A stretch of 63,775 nucleotides of DNA from assembly GCA_023150935.1 (NCBI GenBank), contig JAKLJW010000030.1, positions 1-63,775 of the forward strand, in the 5' to 3' direction. The stretch is from Candidatus Binatia bacterium (GTDB lineage Bacteria; Desulfobacterota; Binatia; HRBIN30). The stretch's first letter is position 1, and each line of letters begins with the position of its first letter. The position numbers and the translations under genes are program-made. Positions 25,093 to 37,023 of the stretch are shown here, in pieces. The notes below the pieces were generated by a model, which was not told where the DNA came from, ran no database searches, and saw only the letters and a program-made list of their open reading frames with translations.

Positions 25093-26820
25093 TCAGTAAC
25101 CCTGCACGGCCCTGGCCTTGCGGAACTGCTCCCAGCCGGGCGGTTTGGTGTTGAGATCGCGATCGACCTGTACGTGTATCACCGCCGGCTTTTCCGACTT
25201 CACGGCGCGCTCGAGGGCTGGCTGGAGCTGATCGACCTGGTCGACGCGCTCGCCGTGGCAGCCAAGGCTCTGGGCCATCAGGTCGTAGCGAATCGGGGTG
25301 AGCTCGATACCACGACCAGCCCAGTCGGCGGGGCCGAAGCCCCCTCCGACAAAGGCGGTCTTTTCCATGCCCCAGGCGTCGTCGACGGCTACGAGCACGA
25401 CAATCGGTACGCGCTCGCGGGCGGCGGTTTCGAGTTCCATGGCGTTGAAGCCCATGGCACCGTCGCCGGTGATCAGGCACACGGGGCGATCCGGAGCGGC
25501 AAGTTTGGCGCCGATGGCCATGGGCAGACCGGTGCCCAGGTAGCCCATCTTCACCGAGTATATGAAGCTGTTGGGCTTCAGAATGGGATGGAAAGCGACG
25601 CTGATCAACGTCGTGTTGCCGCCGTCGAGCACGGTGACGGTATCGGGCGGAAAGAACTGGCGCACACCCATGACCATGTGGCCGGGATTGACTCCCGTCG
25701 AGCCGGACTCGCCGAGATAGGCCATGCCATGCACCATCGTCTCGGCGCTCTTCGCGCGGTAGTCGGCAAGGCCGGGAACTTCGCTGCGAGGTTTCGTCTG
25801 CTTTCGCACGGCGGCCAGCAGGGCGGCGGTTGCCGCTTTGGCGTCGGCGACGATGGCGAGGTCGACGGGCCGGTTGATGCCGATCGACATCGGGTCGGCA
25901 TCGATCTGAATGGTCTTCTGCCGCGCCGGGTCTCCCCAGACCGGCGGGAGTCCCCAGGCGTCGTATTCGCCGAGCCGGCAACCAACGACAAGGACCACGT
26001 CGGCCTCGCGACGGGCCATGCCGGCACCGTTCATGTCGAACGGGTGAAAGAACTGAGGGTGGTCTTCCGGAATCACGCCGCGTCCGCCCATGCTGGTGCT
26101 GATGGGAGCGCCAAGGTATTCGCCCAGCGCCGTGACCTCGGCGCCGGCGTCGGCCCAGTGCGCACCCTTGCCGGCATGGATGTATGGACGTTTCGCCCCG
26201 GCGAGCAGTTCGGCCGCCCGCGCGATCGCCGCCGGGTCGCCGGCGCCCATGTGCGTGACGCGATAGCGCTCGGCGGGATAGATCGGCGGCAGCTTATCTT
26301 CGTCGATCTGCTCCAGCAGGACTTCGTCGGCGATAGCGAGAAACGCCGGTCCCGGACGGCCGGTCATCGCCGCGCGGAAAGCCGCACGCACCATTTCCGG
26401 GACGCGTTCCCACTGTCGAATGGTGGCGGCGTACTTGGTGATCGGACGGGCCATGCTTTCGGTGTCGGCGGCCTGCCACGCCCCGCCGCGGTTGGGGTCG
26501 GTTTTCATCCGCGAACGGGTGGCGGCAATGGCGACGATGGGATGGCCTTCGCCGTGCGCGCTGACCACGCCGGCGAGCATGTTGCCGGCACCGCACGCCG
26601 GGTTGCCGATGACCACTGCGGCGCGCCGCGCGACCCGGGCATACCCCTCGGCAATGTGAGCGGCAGCTTCTTCGTGGTGAGTGTTGACGTAGCGGATGCC
26701 GTACTTCGGCGTGTGCACGACGATCGGGATGTGGGCACCGTCGATGATACCGGCCATGAAGTCGACGCCCTCAGCCTTGAGGCAGCGGACGAGTAATTCG
26801 CCTACGGTGATCTTTGCCAT
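25093..26820 (-). CDS. Thiamine-diphosphate-dependent enzyme, acetolactate-synthase-like
   Basis: 575 residues with the three-domain ThDP fold. The N-terminal PYR domain has the activating Glu in YVNTHHEEAAAHIAEGYARV, the central domain carries VVLVVGCRLGEYDAWG, and the C-terminal PP domain has GDGAMGFNAMELETAARERVPIVVLVAVDDAWG, the GDG..N-type motif for ThDP and Mg (N replaced by DD). Relatives include acetolactate synthase, oxalyl-CoA decarboxylase and benzoylformate decarboxylase. No regulatory subunit gene (ilvN) or oxalyl-CoA partner gene adjoins it, so the substrate is not assigned. Confidence 0.78.
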   Translation of the reverse strand: MAKITVGELLVRCLKAEGVDFMAGIIDGAHIPIVVHTPKYGIRYVNTHHEEAAAHIAEGYARVARRAAVVIGNPACGAGNMLAGVVSAHGEGHPIVAIAATRSRMKTDPNRGGAWQAADTESMARPITKYAATIRQWERVPEMVRAAFRAAMTGRPGPAFLAIADEVLLEQIDEDKLPPIYPAERYRVTHMGAGDPAAIARAAELLAGAKRPYIHAGKGAHWADAGAEVTALGEYLGAPISTSMGGRGVIPEDHPQFFHPFDMNGAGMARREADVVLVVGCRLGEYDAWGLPPVWGDPARQKTIQIDADPMSIGINRPVDLAIVADAKAATAALLAAVRKQTKPRSEVPGLADYRAKSAETMVHGMAYLGESGSTGVNPGHMVMGVRQFFPPDTVTVLDGGNTTLISVAFHPILKPNSFIYSVKMGYLGTGLPMAIGAKLAAPDRPVCLITGDGAMGFNAMELETAARERVPIVVLVAVDDAWGMEKTAFVGGGFGPADWAGRGIELTPIRYDLMAQSLGCHGERVDQVDQLQPALERAVKSEKPAVIHVQVDRDLNTKPPGWEQFRKARAVQGY

Positions 26821-26935
26821 AGCCCTCTCCCATGAACCCTCACGCCCGCAGAGTCAACCGAGTTGCCGTGGCGGTCTGCCCGCGCGTCCTTGCGCGAGCC
26901 GCGGGCCGCAATTACCATCCGCACTTCACCGCGCC

Positions 26936-28321
26936 ATGACAAAGAAGAAGGTCTACCTCCAGAGCCTGGGGTGCCCCAAGAACCTGGTCGACAGCGAGGT
27001 CATGCTCGGTCTCGTGGCCAGAGACGGCGGCGAAGTGGTTCTCGACCCGGCGGCGGCCGACGTCCTCATCGTCAACACCTGCGGATTCATCGGCGACGCG
27101 AAGCGCGAGTCGATCGACGCGGTTCTGGAGCTGGCACGCCTGAAGCGTGAGGCCCCGGAAAAACGGCTGGTGGTGAGCGGATGTCTGGTGCAGCGTTACG
27201 GCAGCGAGTTGCAGGCGGCAATGCCCGAAGTCGACGCATTCCTCGGCACGGGCGACTTCACTCGGCTGCCGGAGTTGCTGGCGGGAGCGCGCTTCCCCGA
27301 CGCCAGTGCGTATGGCGGCGCGGCCCATGTGTTGCCCGACCTGACGGTTCCGCGGGTACGGACAGGACAGTTCTTCAGTGCCTATCTAAAGGTGTCCGAG
27401 GGTTGCGATCACCGGTGCAGCTTCTGCATCATCCCGAAGATTCGCGGACGGCACGAAAGCCGCCCGCTTGAGGCCGTGGTGGCCGAAGCCACGGCACTGG
27501 CCGACGACGGCGTCGTCGAGTTGAACCTCATTGCCCAGGACCTGACTGCTTACGGACGCGACCGCGGGGACGGTACGACACTGGCCCGGTTACTGCGTGC
27601 CCTGTGCCGCATCGAGGGGCTGCGCTGGATCCGACTGCTGTACAACTACCCCCGTTACATCACCGCAGAGCTGCTCGACACGATCGCGACCGAGGACAAA
27701 GTGTGTCCATACATCGACATGCCCTTGCAGCACGTGAGCGACTCGGTACTGCGGCGCATGCGTCGCGAGCGAGACGGTGCGGCCGTGCGCGCCCTGCTGC
27801 GGCGTATCCGAGGGCGGCTTCCCGGGGTGGCGATACGCACCGCGTTCATTGTCGGCTTCCCGGGCGAGACCGAGGCCGACTTCGACGCACTTCTCGAGTT
27901 CGTGCGGGAGGCGCGGTGCGCGCGGGTGGGTGTGTTTCGATACTCGCGCGAGGAAGGCACTGCCGCGGCCGCCCTGCCCGATCAGGTTCCCGCAGCGGTG
28001 GCGCGGCGGCGGTACGACCGGCTGATGCGGACGCAAGCCGGAGTCGCCCGGGAGTTGAACCGCAGTCTGGTAGGGAGCGTGCAATCGGTACTGGTTTGCG
28101 GAGACGACGAGCAGGGGCGGACGTACGGCCGGTTGCCCACGCAAGCCCCGGAGATCGACGGGGTCGTCTACCTCGCGGGAGGCCGGGCACCGGCCGGCGC
28201 AATCGTCAAAGTGGCGGTGACCGGAGCGGGCACTTACGACCTCGCCGGCAGAGTAACCGACCAGGCGAAAAGCGGCATTGACATGGGTGATCAATCTCTT
28301 TATCTTCCGCGGCCTTCATAA
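26936..28321 (+). CDS. rimO: Ribosomal protein S12 methylthiotransferase RimO
   Basis: 461 residues. The UPF0004 domain carries three [4Fe-4S] cysteines (SLGCPKNLVDSE, NTCGFI, SGCLVQRY); the radical-SAM domain has CDHRCSFC at Cys157, Cys161 and Cys164, and a TRAM-like C-terminal domain follows. SLGCPKNLVDSE and IPKIRGRHESRP are RimO rather than MiaB signatures. It adds a methylthio group to a conserved Asp of ribosomal protein S12. It heads a tight run with the DksA-like, glycerate kinase and queE genes. Confidence 0.95.
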   Translation: MTKKKVYLQSLGCPKNLVDSEVMLGLVARDGGEVVLDPAAADVLIVNTCGFIGDAKRESIDAVLELARLKREAPEKRLVVSGCLVQRYGSELQAAMPEVDAFLGTGDFTRLPELLAGARFPDASAYGGAAHVLPDLTVPRVRTGQFFSAYLKVSEGCDHRCSFCIIPKIRGRHESRPLEAVVAEATALADDGVVELNLIAQDLTAYGRDRGDGTTLARLLRALCRIEGLRWIRLLYNYPRYITAELLDTIATEDKVCPYIDMPLQHVSDSVLRRMRRERDGAAVRALLRRIRGRLPGVAIRTAFIVGFPGETEADFDALLEFVREARCARVGVFRYSREEGTAAAALPDQVPAAVARRRYDRLMRTQAGVARELNRSLVGSVQSVLVCGDDEQGRTYGRLPTQAPEIDGVVYLAGGRAPAGAIVKVAVTGAGTYDLAGRVTDQAKSGIDMGDQSLYLPRPS

Positions 28322-28330
28322 GGACAGACG

Positions 28331-28756
28331 ATGCGCAAGGCCGTGTTGAAACAAGCCCAGGAAAAACTCCTTGCCATGCGCCGCCAGGTCCTGCGCGAGA
28401 TTTCCGAAGATCTCAAGCAGGGGCGGGAAGGCAGCAAGGAAGAGGGTATGGATACTTACGACCTGGCCAGCGAAGAGCGCGACCGGGAGATAAGTTTCAT
28501 TCTGACCGACCGCGACCGCGACAAGGTACAGGCCATTCAAGACGCTCTCGAACGCGTCCAGGAGGGCACCTACGGCATTTGCGAGAGTTGCGAAATGGAG
28601 ATCACGCCGGGTCGTCTCAACGCCCTGCCCTTCACCCGGCTGTGCGTAAGTTGCCAGGCCGAACACGAAAAAGAAATGAAGACCCAACGCCGGTACGAAG
28701 ACGACCGCACGTACCGTAAACTCGGGACGACCGACGTCGACGAAGAAAACACCTGA
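28331..28756 (+). CDS. DksA/TraR-family zinc-finger regulator
   Basis: 141 residues: a coiled-coil N-terminus, the segment GMDTYDLASEERDREISF, and a C4 zinc finger from ICESCEMEI to LCVSCQ. Such proteins enter the RNA polymerase secondary channel and modulate initiation with ppGpp. The tip carries D/E residues near the DksA DxxDxA position but not a perfect motif, so it may be a paralogue of the main DksA. It starts 9 bp after rimO. Confidence 0.88.
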   Translation: MRKAVLKQAQEKLLAMRRQVLREISEDLKQGREGSKEEGMDTYDLASEERDREISFILTDRDRDKVQAIQDALERVQEGTYGICESCEMEITPGRLNALPFTRLCVSCQAEHEKEMKTQRRYEDDRTYRKLGTTDVDEENT

Positions 28757-28763
28757 CGCACGG

Positions 28764-30131
28764 TTGAAATCGAACCAGCACCTCAGGGCGACTGCACGGG
28801 GCATCTTCGACGCCGCGGTGGCGGCGGTTGACCCGACCCGGCTGGTGGCGCGCTGCCTGCGGCGCGAGGGCGAGACCGTTCACCTGGAGGTTGACGGCCG
28901 CGAGTTGACCAGGTGGACAGGACCGACCGCGGTCATCGGAGCCGGCAAAGCGGCCGCCCGCATGGCTGCCGGGTGCGAACTGACCCTCGGAACGGCCGGC
29001 CTGCGCGGGCGGGTTGTCACTGCGGACGGCTGCGCCGTTCCGCTGCAGGTCATCGCGACCGAAGAAGCCGGCCATCCGTTACCGGACCGGCGCGGGCTGG
29101 CGGCAACACGGAGGATAATCGACTGCCTGAGCGCGGCTAGCAACGGCGCAGTGCTGTGCCTTGTCAGCGGGGGCGCATCGAGTCTGCTGGTCAGCCCGCG
29201 CCCGCCGCTGACCCTCGACGATAAGATCGCGACGACCCGGGCACTCCTCGAGTGCGGTGCCAACATTGGCGAGGTCAGCGCGGTGCGCAAGCATCTGTCG
29301 GCCGTGAAGGGCGGCGGTTTACTGAGGCAGACCGTGTTGCCAGTGGCGGCGGTGCTGCTGTCGGACGTTCCCGGCGATGACCCGAGTACCATCGGGTCAG
29401 GGCCCGCCGCACCCGATCGGACGACGTTTGCCGAAGCGCTGGCGATACTGAATCGGTACGGTGTCGTGGATCGGGTTCCGCTTGCAGTAGCCGACCTGCT
29501 TCGGCGCGGAGTCGCTGGACAGGCGGAGGAATCGCTCAAGCCCGACGACGCCGCGGCGGCGCGTGCGGTCAACACGGTCATAGGTTCTAACCGAACTGCC
29601 CTGGACGGGGCATTGCGCGCCGCCCGGGCGGACGGATGGGATGCGGACGTGGACCCCGAGGTCATGGTCGGCGATACGACGGCCGCGGCGGAGGTTTTTG
29701 GCGACCGAATCCTGGAACGCCTCGGGCGCCCGCGGGCGCGTCCCCTGTGCCTGCTTGCCGGGGGCGAGACGACGGTGCGGGTGCGGGGTACCGGGCGGGG
29801 CGGGCGCAATCAGGAATTTGCGCTGGCCCTAATCGAAACGCTGGCGGGACGGCCGGTGACGGTACTGAGCGCGGGCACCGACGGTATCGACGGCCCGACG
29901 CCGGTAGCTGGGGCATATGTCGACGGCACATCGCTGGAACGGGCACGGGCCCGTGGCCTCGAACCGACGACGGCGTTGGCAAACAACGACTCGCACACGT
30001 TTTTCGCCGCCCTGGACGACTTGCTGATCACCGGGCCCACGGGAACCAATGTCATGGATATCAAGATTGCCCTGTTGCCCGCCGGTCCTGCCTGCCTGGA
30101 ATGCCCTTCCCCGCCCCGGTTCCAGGTCTGA
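28764..30131 (+). CDS. Glycerate 2-kinase (MOFRL family, GckA-type)
   Basis: 455 residues. The N-terminal domain has VIGAGKAAARMAAG, LVSGGASSLLVSP and VRKHLSAVKGGGLL; VLLSDVPGDDPSTIGSGP follows, and the C-terminal MOFRL domain includes LLAGGETTVRVRGTGRGGRNQEFALAL and SAGTDGIDGPTPVAGA. It phosphorylates D-glycerate to 2-phosphoglycerate, linking photorespiration-like or serine-cycle glycerate to glycolysis. The TTG start at 28764 is the first good start, 7 bp after the preceding stop. A serine-forming pair is encoded about 2.6 kb downstream. Confidence 0.9.
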   Translation: MKSNQHLRATARGIFDAAVAAVDPTRLVARCLRREGETVHLEVDGRELTRWTGPTAVIGAGKAAARMAAGCELTLGTAGLRGRVVTADGCAVPLQVIATEEAGHPLPDRRGLAATRRIIDCLSAASNGAVLCLVSGGASSLLVSPRPPLTLDDKIATTRALLECGANIGEVSAVRKHLSAVKGGGLLRQTVLPVAAVLLSDVPGDDPSTIGSGPAAPDRTTFAEALAILNRYGVVDRVPLAVADLLRRGVAGQAEESLKPDDAAAARAVNTVIGSNRTALDGALRAARADGWDADVDPEVMVGDTTAAAEVFGDRILERLGRPRARPLCLLAGGETTVRVRGTGRGGRNQEFALALIETLAGRPVTVLSAGTDGIDGPTPVAGAYVDGTSLERARARGLEPTTALANNDSHTFFAALDDLLITGPTGTNVMDIKIALLPAGPACLECPSPPRFQV

Positions 30132-30156
30132 TTTCTCGCCCCGGAGTCGTGAGTTC

Positions 30157-30903
30157 ATGGCCGTCGCTCAGGGCTACATCAGCGAGATTTTCGTCTCCTT
30201 CCAAGGCGAGGGTGCCCACGTGGGGCGGCGTCACCTATTCGTACGCTTCGGCGGCTGCAACTTGCGGTGCGTCTATTGCGACACACCGGCCAGCCTGGAA
30301 CGGGGTCCGGAGTTCACCGTTTATCGCGGCGACGGCACCGCCGTACGGCACCCAAATCCGGCTGCGCCGGCGGACCTCGCATCCATTGTGACCGACCTGC
30401 TGGCGTCCGAGGCGCCGGTGGCGGCAGTGGCGGTCACGGGCGGCGAACCTCTCACCCAGACGGACTTCCTCGCCGCTTTTCTGAAAACGGCGAGGCTGCC
30501 GGTCCCCGTGCTGCTCGAAACCAGCGGCGTGCTGCCGCGGCGACTAAAAGAAGTGTTGGGGCTCGTTGACATCGTGAGCATGGACATGAAACTGCCCTCG
30601 AACACCGGCGAACGCGCATTCTGGGGCGAGCACGCGGAATTCATCGAGCTGGCGAGTCGACGCGAGGTATACGTCAAGATCCCGGTCGATGCTTCGACAG
30701 CAGACGAAGATGTCATCCGAGCCGCACACCTGATTCGCGATGCCGGCCGGCCGATAGAGGTGTTTCTGCAGCCGATTCTCGACGGAGAGAATCGACCGAC
30801 GATCGATCCAGGACGTCTTGCGGCGTTTCATGCGTCGATCCATGCGATTGTGCCGGCGGTACGCGTACTGCCCCAAACTCACAAGCTGCTCGGAGTACGG
30901 TAG
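30157..30903 (+). CDS. queE: 7-carboxy-7-deazaguanine synthase QueE
   Basis: 248 residues. GYISEIFVSFQGEGAHVGRRHLFVRFGGCNLRCVYCDTP contains the QueE N-terminus and the radical-SAM CxxxCxxC. VTGGEPLTQ and KLPSN..GE match the SAM- and substrate-binding regions. It converts 6-carboxytetrahydropterin to 7-carboxy-7-deazaguanine in queuosine biosynthesis. queC and queD are not in the window. The ATG at 30157 lies 25 bp after the glycerate kinase stop. Confidence 0.93.
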   Translation: MAVAQGYISEIFVSFQGEGAHVGRRHLFVRFGGCNLRCVYCDTPASLERGPEFTVYRGDGTAVRHPNPAAPADLASIVTDLLASEAPVAAVAVTGGEPLTQTDFLAAFLKTARLPVPVLLETSGVLPRRLKEVLGLVDIVSMDMKLPSNTGERAFWGEHAEFIELASRREVYVKIPVDASTADEDVIRAAHLIRDAGRPIEVFLQPILDGENRPTIDPGRLAAFHASIHAIVPAVRVLPQTHKLLGVR

Positions 30904-31245
30904 GTTCTCCCGGTTCGGGACGGCGTTTCGCGACCGCTCGAGCTTCGCGCCGGGCGCCGGCAGACCGCGTGGAGCGCTGGCGCCAGGGGTGTGCGGCAGT
31001 CATGGCGGTCCTCGAGCGGACCTCCATCGATTGCGCGGCGGGGAGCAAATGCTGAGTAATATTCGGCGGTAAGAGCGACCGGGCGGGACGAGCTGCGCTC
31101 GCCCGCGAGCGCACCGGCAACTGCGAAGAGAGGACCACGCCGGTGGAGTTATTTTTCTTGACATGCCGACGAGGCTCTGTGTAAGATGCGCGCGTCCGTG
31201 TTCTAAAACGCTGGCTTACAATACGATCCGCGGTCTACCACAGTC
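30904..31245. other. Intergenic region, gene-free apart from a promoter
   Basis: 342 bases between queE and the phosphotransferase gene. Base composition becomes AT-richer from about 31145, where a good sigma-70 promoter begins (annotated separately). I found no tRNA, riboswitch or open frame with family motifs in the rest. Confidence 0.5.
31158..31187 (+). promoter_or_regulatory. Sigma-70-type promoter
   Basis: TTGACA at 31158-31163, an 18-base spacer and TAAGAT at 31182-31187 give a near-consensus housekeeping promoter. A short T-rich tract (atttttc) precedes the -35. It would transcribe the phosphotransferase gene starting at 31246, with a leader of about 50 nt. Confidence 0.75.
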
Positions 31246-32277
31246 ATGGCTGCCCACAGGGTGTCAAAAAAGGACGTTAGCGAGATCGGGGCCGAGTACG
31301 GCCTGCCCCGGGTCACGGGTATGCGTGAACTGGGGGAGGCGGTGCCGCCGGACCGATACCTGCTAGAGACCGCCAAGGGCAGATACGCGCTGGCGCTGGT
31401 CGAGCCCCGCAGCGAAATGGACGGTAAGCGGGAGATCGATCTGTTGCAGTTCCTGCGTAAGCACGGATTTCCCTGTCAGGTGCCGCTGGCGGACCGCCGG
31501 GGCCGGTACGCGCGGGAGTGGTACGGGCAGGCGATGGTCCTGTGCCGATACGTCGACGGGCATCCAGTGGAGGTCGAGAATCTGAGTCACGCTCAGCTCG
31601 AAGACGTGGGCCGCGTCATCGGCGACTTGCACGTCATTACAAAGGCTTACAAGAAGGGCATCGACAATCGCTTCGCCTTGGAACGACTGACCGACGTATA
31701 CAATGATGTGCGCGGGCGTCTGCCCTACTATCTCAAGCGGATCGTGCGCACTCTTGACGAAGAGGTCGAGTACCTCACCGATTACCTCGAATCGAAGCTG
31801 CCGAAGGGAATCATCCACGGCGAGCTTGCGCCCGAACACCTGCGTTTTAAGGGCGACAAGGTCGTTGCGGTACTGGAGATCGGCGTCGCTTGCCGCGGTA
31901 AGTTCATCTTCGACCTGGCTAATGCCGTCAACGCCCTGTGCTACGAGGGCGGGCGATACCACCTGAAGCGGTTCGAGGCGCTGCTCACCGGTTACGAGGC
32001 GGTGCGCACCCTGTCGTTGGCCGAGTGGGACGCGTTTCCGAACGAGTTGCGTTTTTCGGCGTTCCGTTGCGCCGTGCTGCGGTTACGGGACTTCTTCGAG
32101 ACACCGGCCGACGACCGCCAGCGGGTAAACCGAGACTTCCAGGAGTTCTACGAGCGTTTGCGCATCCTGCGCCGGGAGCGCGAAGGGGGCATGGAGCCGA
32201 TCCTCATGGCCATGGCCACCGGGTACGACTACCGCAGGTATCAGCGCGTCAAGGCGGTCGAGAAGCGCGGGCACTGA
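31246..32277 (+). CDS. Aminoglycoside-phosphotransferase-fold protein with altered catalytic residues
   Basis: 343 residues with the APH / homoserine-kinase-II fold. MVLCRYVDGHPVEVENLS is the hinge region. The catalytic loop, normally HGDxxxxN, reads HGELAPEHL (His191-Gly192-Glu193), and the Mg-binding DF/DW is VLEIG with Glu211. Both Asp are Glu and the loop Asn is His. The fold-specific C-terminal helices (FIFDLANAVNALCYEGGRY) are intact, so the gene is not decayed. It could be a kinase of unusual chemistry or a pseudokinase with a binding role. A spermidine/choline kinase or ThrB-like role is possible but not supported by the active site. It has its own promoter and precedes the serine biosynthesis pair. 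Confidence 0.7.
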   Translation: MAAHRVSKKDVSEIGAEYGLPRVTGMRELGEAVPPDRYLLETAKGRYALALVEPRSEMDGKREIDLLQFLRKHGFPCQVPLADRRGRYAREWYGQAMVLCRYVDGHPVEVENLSHAQLEDVGRVIGDLHVITKAYKKGIDNRFALERLTDVYNDVRGRLPYYLKRIVRTLDEEVEYLTDYLESKLPKGIIHGELAPEHLRFKGDKVVAVLEIGVACRGKFIFDLANAVNALCYEGGRYHLKRFEALLTGYEAVRTLSLAEWDAFPNELRFSAFRCAVLRLRDFFETPADDRQRVNRDFQEFYERLRILRREREGGMEPILMAMATGYDYRRYQRVKAVEKRGH

Positions 32278-32544
32278 CGTCCGACGAGGGCGTTCGAGCG
32301 CGGAGAGCGCCTCGGGACAGGCCCTTCGAGACGGCCGCTGGAAAGACGCGGCCTCCTCAGCGCCGGCTTCGTCCGCAACCCCAATGAGGACACGACGGGC
32401 GAAATCCTCGCGCCACACCAAGAAAGCCAGGCCTGGTAGCGCACGCTTTTCCCCGGACTTCGCTGGAGAAAAGAGGGACTCCTTCGGAGTCCAGCCGGTG
32501 CGGATGAGTGGCCACGCCCGCGATCGCGGTGGCGAGGAGCCGCG

Positions 32545-32573
32545 TTGACATGGCGCGACGGTTCGAGTAAGCA
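32545..32573 (+). promoter_or_regulatory. Sigma-70-type promoter of the aminotransferase-serA pair
   Basis: TTGACA (32545-32550), 17-base spacer, TAAGCA (32568-32573). The -35 is perfect; the -10 matches the other good promoter in this window (TAAGAT) at four of six bases. The predicted RNA would have a leader of about 135 nt before the GTG at 32717, unusually long here, and it includes the terminator-like hairpin. Confidence 0.6.
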
Positions 32574-32661
32574 CGCGTTAGCTGGGTTTGGGTCCGCACG
32601 ACTGGCGCACGTGGAACTGACCACGGGGAAGTGCTGACCGTCAGCAGGTCGATCGCCTGGG

Positions 32662-32693
32662 CCTCTGAGTTACAGAGGTTCAGGCTTTTTTTT
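32662..32693 (+). terminator. Intrinsic-terminator-like hairpin 24 bp before a start codon (possible attenuator)
   Basis: CCTCTG (32662-32667) pairs with CAGAGG (32673-32678); the flanking GCCT and AGGC can extend the stem imperfectly, and T8 follows at 32686-32693. It lies between the promoter at 32545 and the aminotransferase start at 32717, so it would either end upstream transcripts or attenuate transcription of the serine genes. A 29-codon frame from GTG 32631 with three Ser codons runs through it and stops in overlap with the gene start, but has a poorly placed ribosome binding site. Confidence 0.55.
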
Positions 32694-32716
32694 GCCGATA
32701 GAATCGAGGTGTTGCC

Positions 32717-33865
32717 GTGATCAAGAACTACTTGATTGCCCCCGGGCCGACTCCGGTTCCCGCCCGCGTTCTGCTCGCTTCCGCGCAGCCGATCATCCAC
32801 CATCGCACGCCGCAGTTCAGCCGGATCTTCGCGGACGCGAAGACCGGCCTGAAGGAGATCTTCCAGACCCAGCAGGATGTCCTCATGCTGGCCGCCTCGG
32901 GCACCGGCGCGATGGAGAGCGCGGTGACCAACCTGTTCAACCCGGGCGACCAGGTGCTGGTCGTCAATGGCGGCAAGTTCGGCGAACGCTGGACCAAGCT
33001 CTCTAAGACGTTCGGCCTCGAGGTCGTCGAACTGAAGGTCGAATGGGGTTGCGGCGCGCGGGTGGAGGACATCGGCAAAGCGCTGGAGGCGCATCCGCGC
33101 ATCGTGGGCGTGCTGGTACAGGCCAGTGAGACGTCGACCACGGCGGTTCACCCGGTAAAGGAGATCGCGGCGTTGACCCGCAGCCGCGATATCATGCTGG
33201 TGGTCGACGGCATCACCGCCGTCGGCGTTTACGATGTGCCGATGGATCGCTGGGGTATCGATGCGTTGATCACCGGCTCGCAGAAGGCATTGATGATGCC
33301 GCCCGGGCTCGCGTTCATCGCCCTGAGTGCTCGGGCATGGGAGCGCGTTAAGAACGTGAAGACGCCGCGGTTCTATTTCGATCTGGCCCGCGAACGCGAC
33401 AACCTCTCCAAGGACACTACCGCATGGACGCCGGCGATCGCTTTGATCACCGGGCTGCGGGAGGCTCTGCTCATGATGCGCGAAGAGGGGCTGGAGCGGA
33501 TCTTCGCGCGGCACGCGCGTTTGGCGGCGGCGACCCGCGCCGCGGCGGCGGCGCTGGGCTTGCGACTGGTGGCCCCTGAAGCGCCGAGTCCGGCGGTGAC
33601 CGGCATCTACGTACCGCCGGCGGTGGATGGGAAGAAGCTGGTCGGTTACCTTCGCGACCGGATGGGCATAACCTTTGCCGGCGGACAGGATCATCTCGCC
33701 GGGAAGATCGTACGGGTCGGGCATCTCGGTTACGTGGGGGCCTACGATGTGGTGACCGCGGTAGCTGCGCTGGAGATGGCGTTACGCAAGTTCGGCCATG
33801 CGGTGGAGCTCGGGCGCGGGGTTGCGGCGGCGGAAGAAATCTTCATCGACGCCTTGCCGGAGTGA
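32717..33865 (+). CDS. Class V aminotransferase (serine-glyoxylate / phosphoserine aminotransferase-like)
   Basis: 382 residues, PLP-dependent. NYLIAPGPTPVPARVL is the family N-terminus; ASGTGAMESAVTNL binds PLP phosphate, VVDGITAVGVYDVPMD carries the Asp that pairs with the pyridine nitrogen, and TGSQKALMMPPG holds the Schiff-base Lys. SGAT and archaeal-type phosphoserine aminotransferases share these motifs. As serA follows within 3 bp, the likely role is 3-phosphohydroxypyruvate to phosphoserine. GAGGTG precedes the GTG start by 5 bases. Confidence 0.88.
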   Translation: MIKNYLIAPGPTPVPARVLLASAQPIIHHRTPQFSRIFADAKTGLKEIFQTQQDVLMLAASGTGAMESAVTNLFNPGDQVLVVNGGKFGERWTKLSKTFGLEVVELKVEWGCGARVEDIGKALEAHPRIVGVLVQASETSTTAVHPVKEIAALTRSRDIMLVVDGITAVGVYDVPMDRWGIDALITGSQKALMMPPGLAFIALSARAWERVKNVKTPRFYFDLARERDNLSKDTTAWTPAIALITGLREALLMMREEGLERIFARHARLAAATRAAAAALGLRLVAPEAPSPAVTGIYVPPAVDGKKLVGYLRDRMGITFAGGQDHLAGKIVRVGHLGYVGAYDVVTAVAALEMALRKFGHAVELGRGVAAAEEIFIDALPE

Positions 33866-33868
33866 CAC

Positions 33869-35458
<1,590 letters not shown>

Positions 35459-35620
35459 TGTGTCCGGCCGAAGTGGCGGGACAACGCAGGGGGCGATGGT
35501 CCGGGTCGCAATGCCGCATCGGGACAAGTCCGGGCGATCTGTGGTAGGACTCGACGGCCGGGAACAGGCCGCGGGTCCGACCACCGGGAAATTCGCCCGA
35601 GAAGGGGAACGTGATCGTAA

Positions 35621-36919
<1,299 letters not shown>

Positions 36920-37023
36920 TCGACCGACGCGGAATCAGCAAACCTACTGGATTGCTTAAGGAGATTTGCCCTTGGTCCCGGTTGCGTTGCGACCACGGAT
37001 GTGTGAAGAGAGGCCTCCCTGCA

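Larger units (their letters stand above)
32278..32716. other. Gene-free leader region ahead of the serine genes
   Basis: 439 bases. A perfect 7-bp hairpin (GGACTCC/GGAGTCC) lies at 32476-32492 with no T-run. A promoter and a hairpin with T8 follow and are annotated separately. The first 250 bases have frames with no recognised product. Confidence 0.5.

Noticed and set aside
31246..32277. Homoserine kinase ThrB assignment from the position near amino-acid genes
   Set aside because: The catalytic Asp residues are missing and the neighbours make serine, not threonine.
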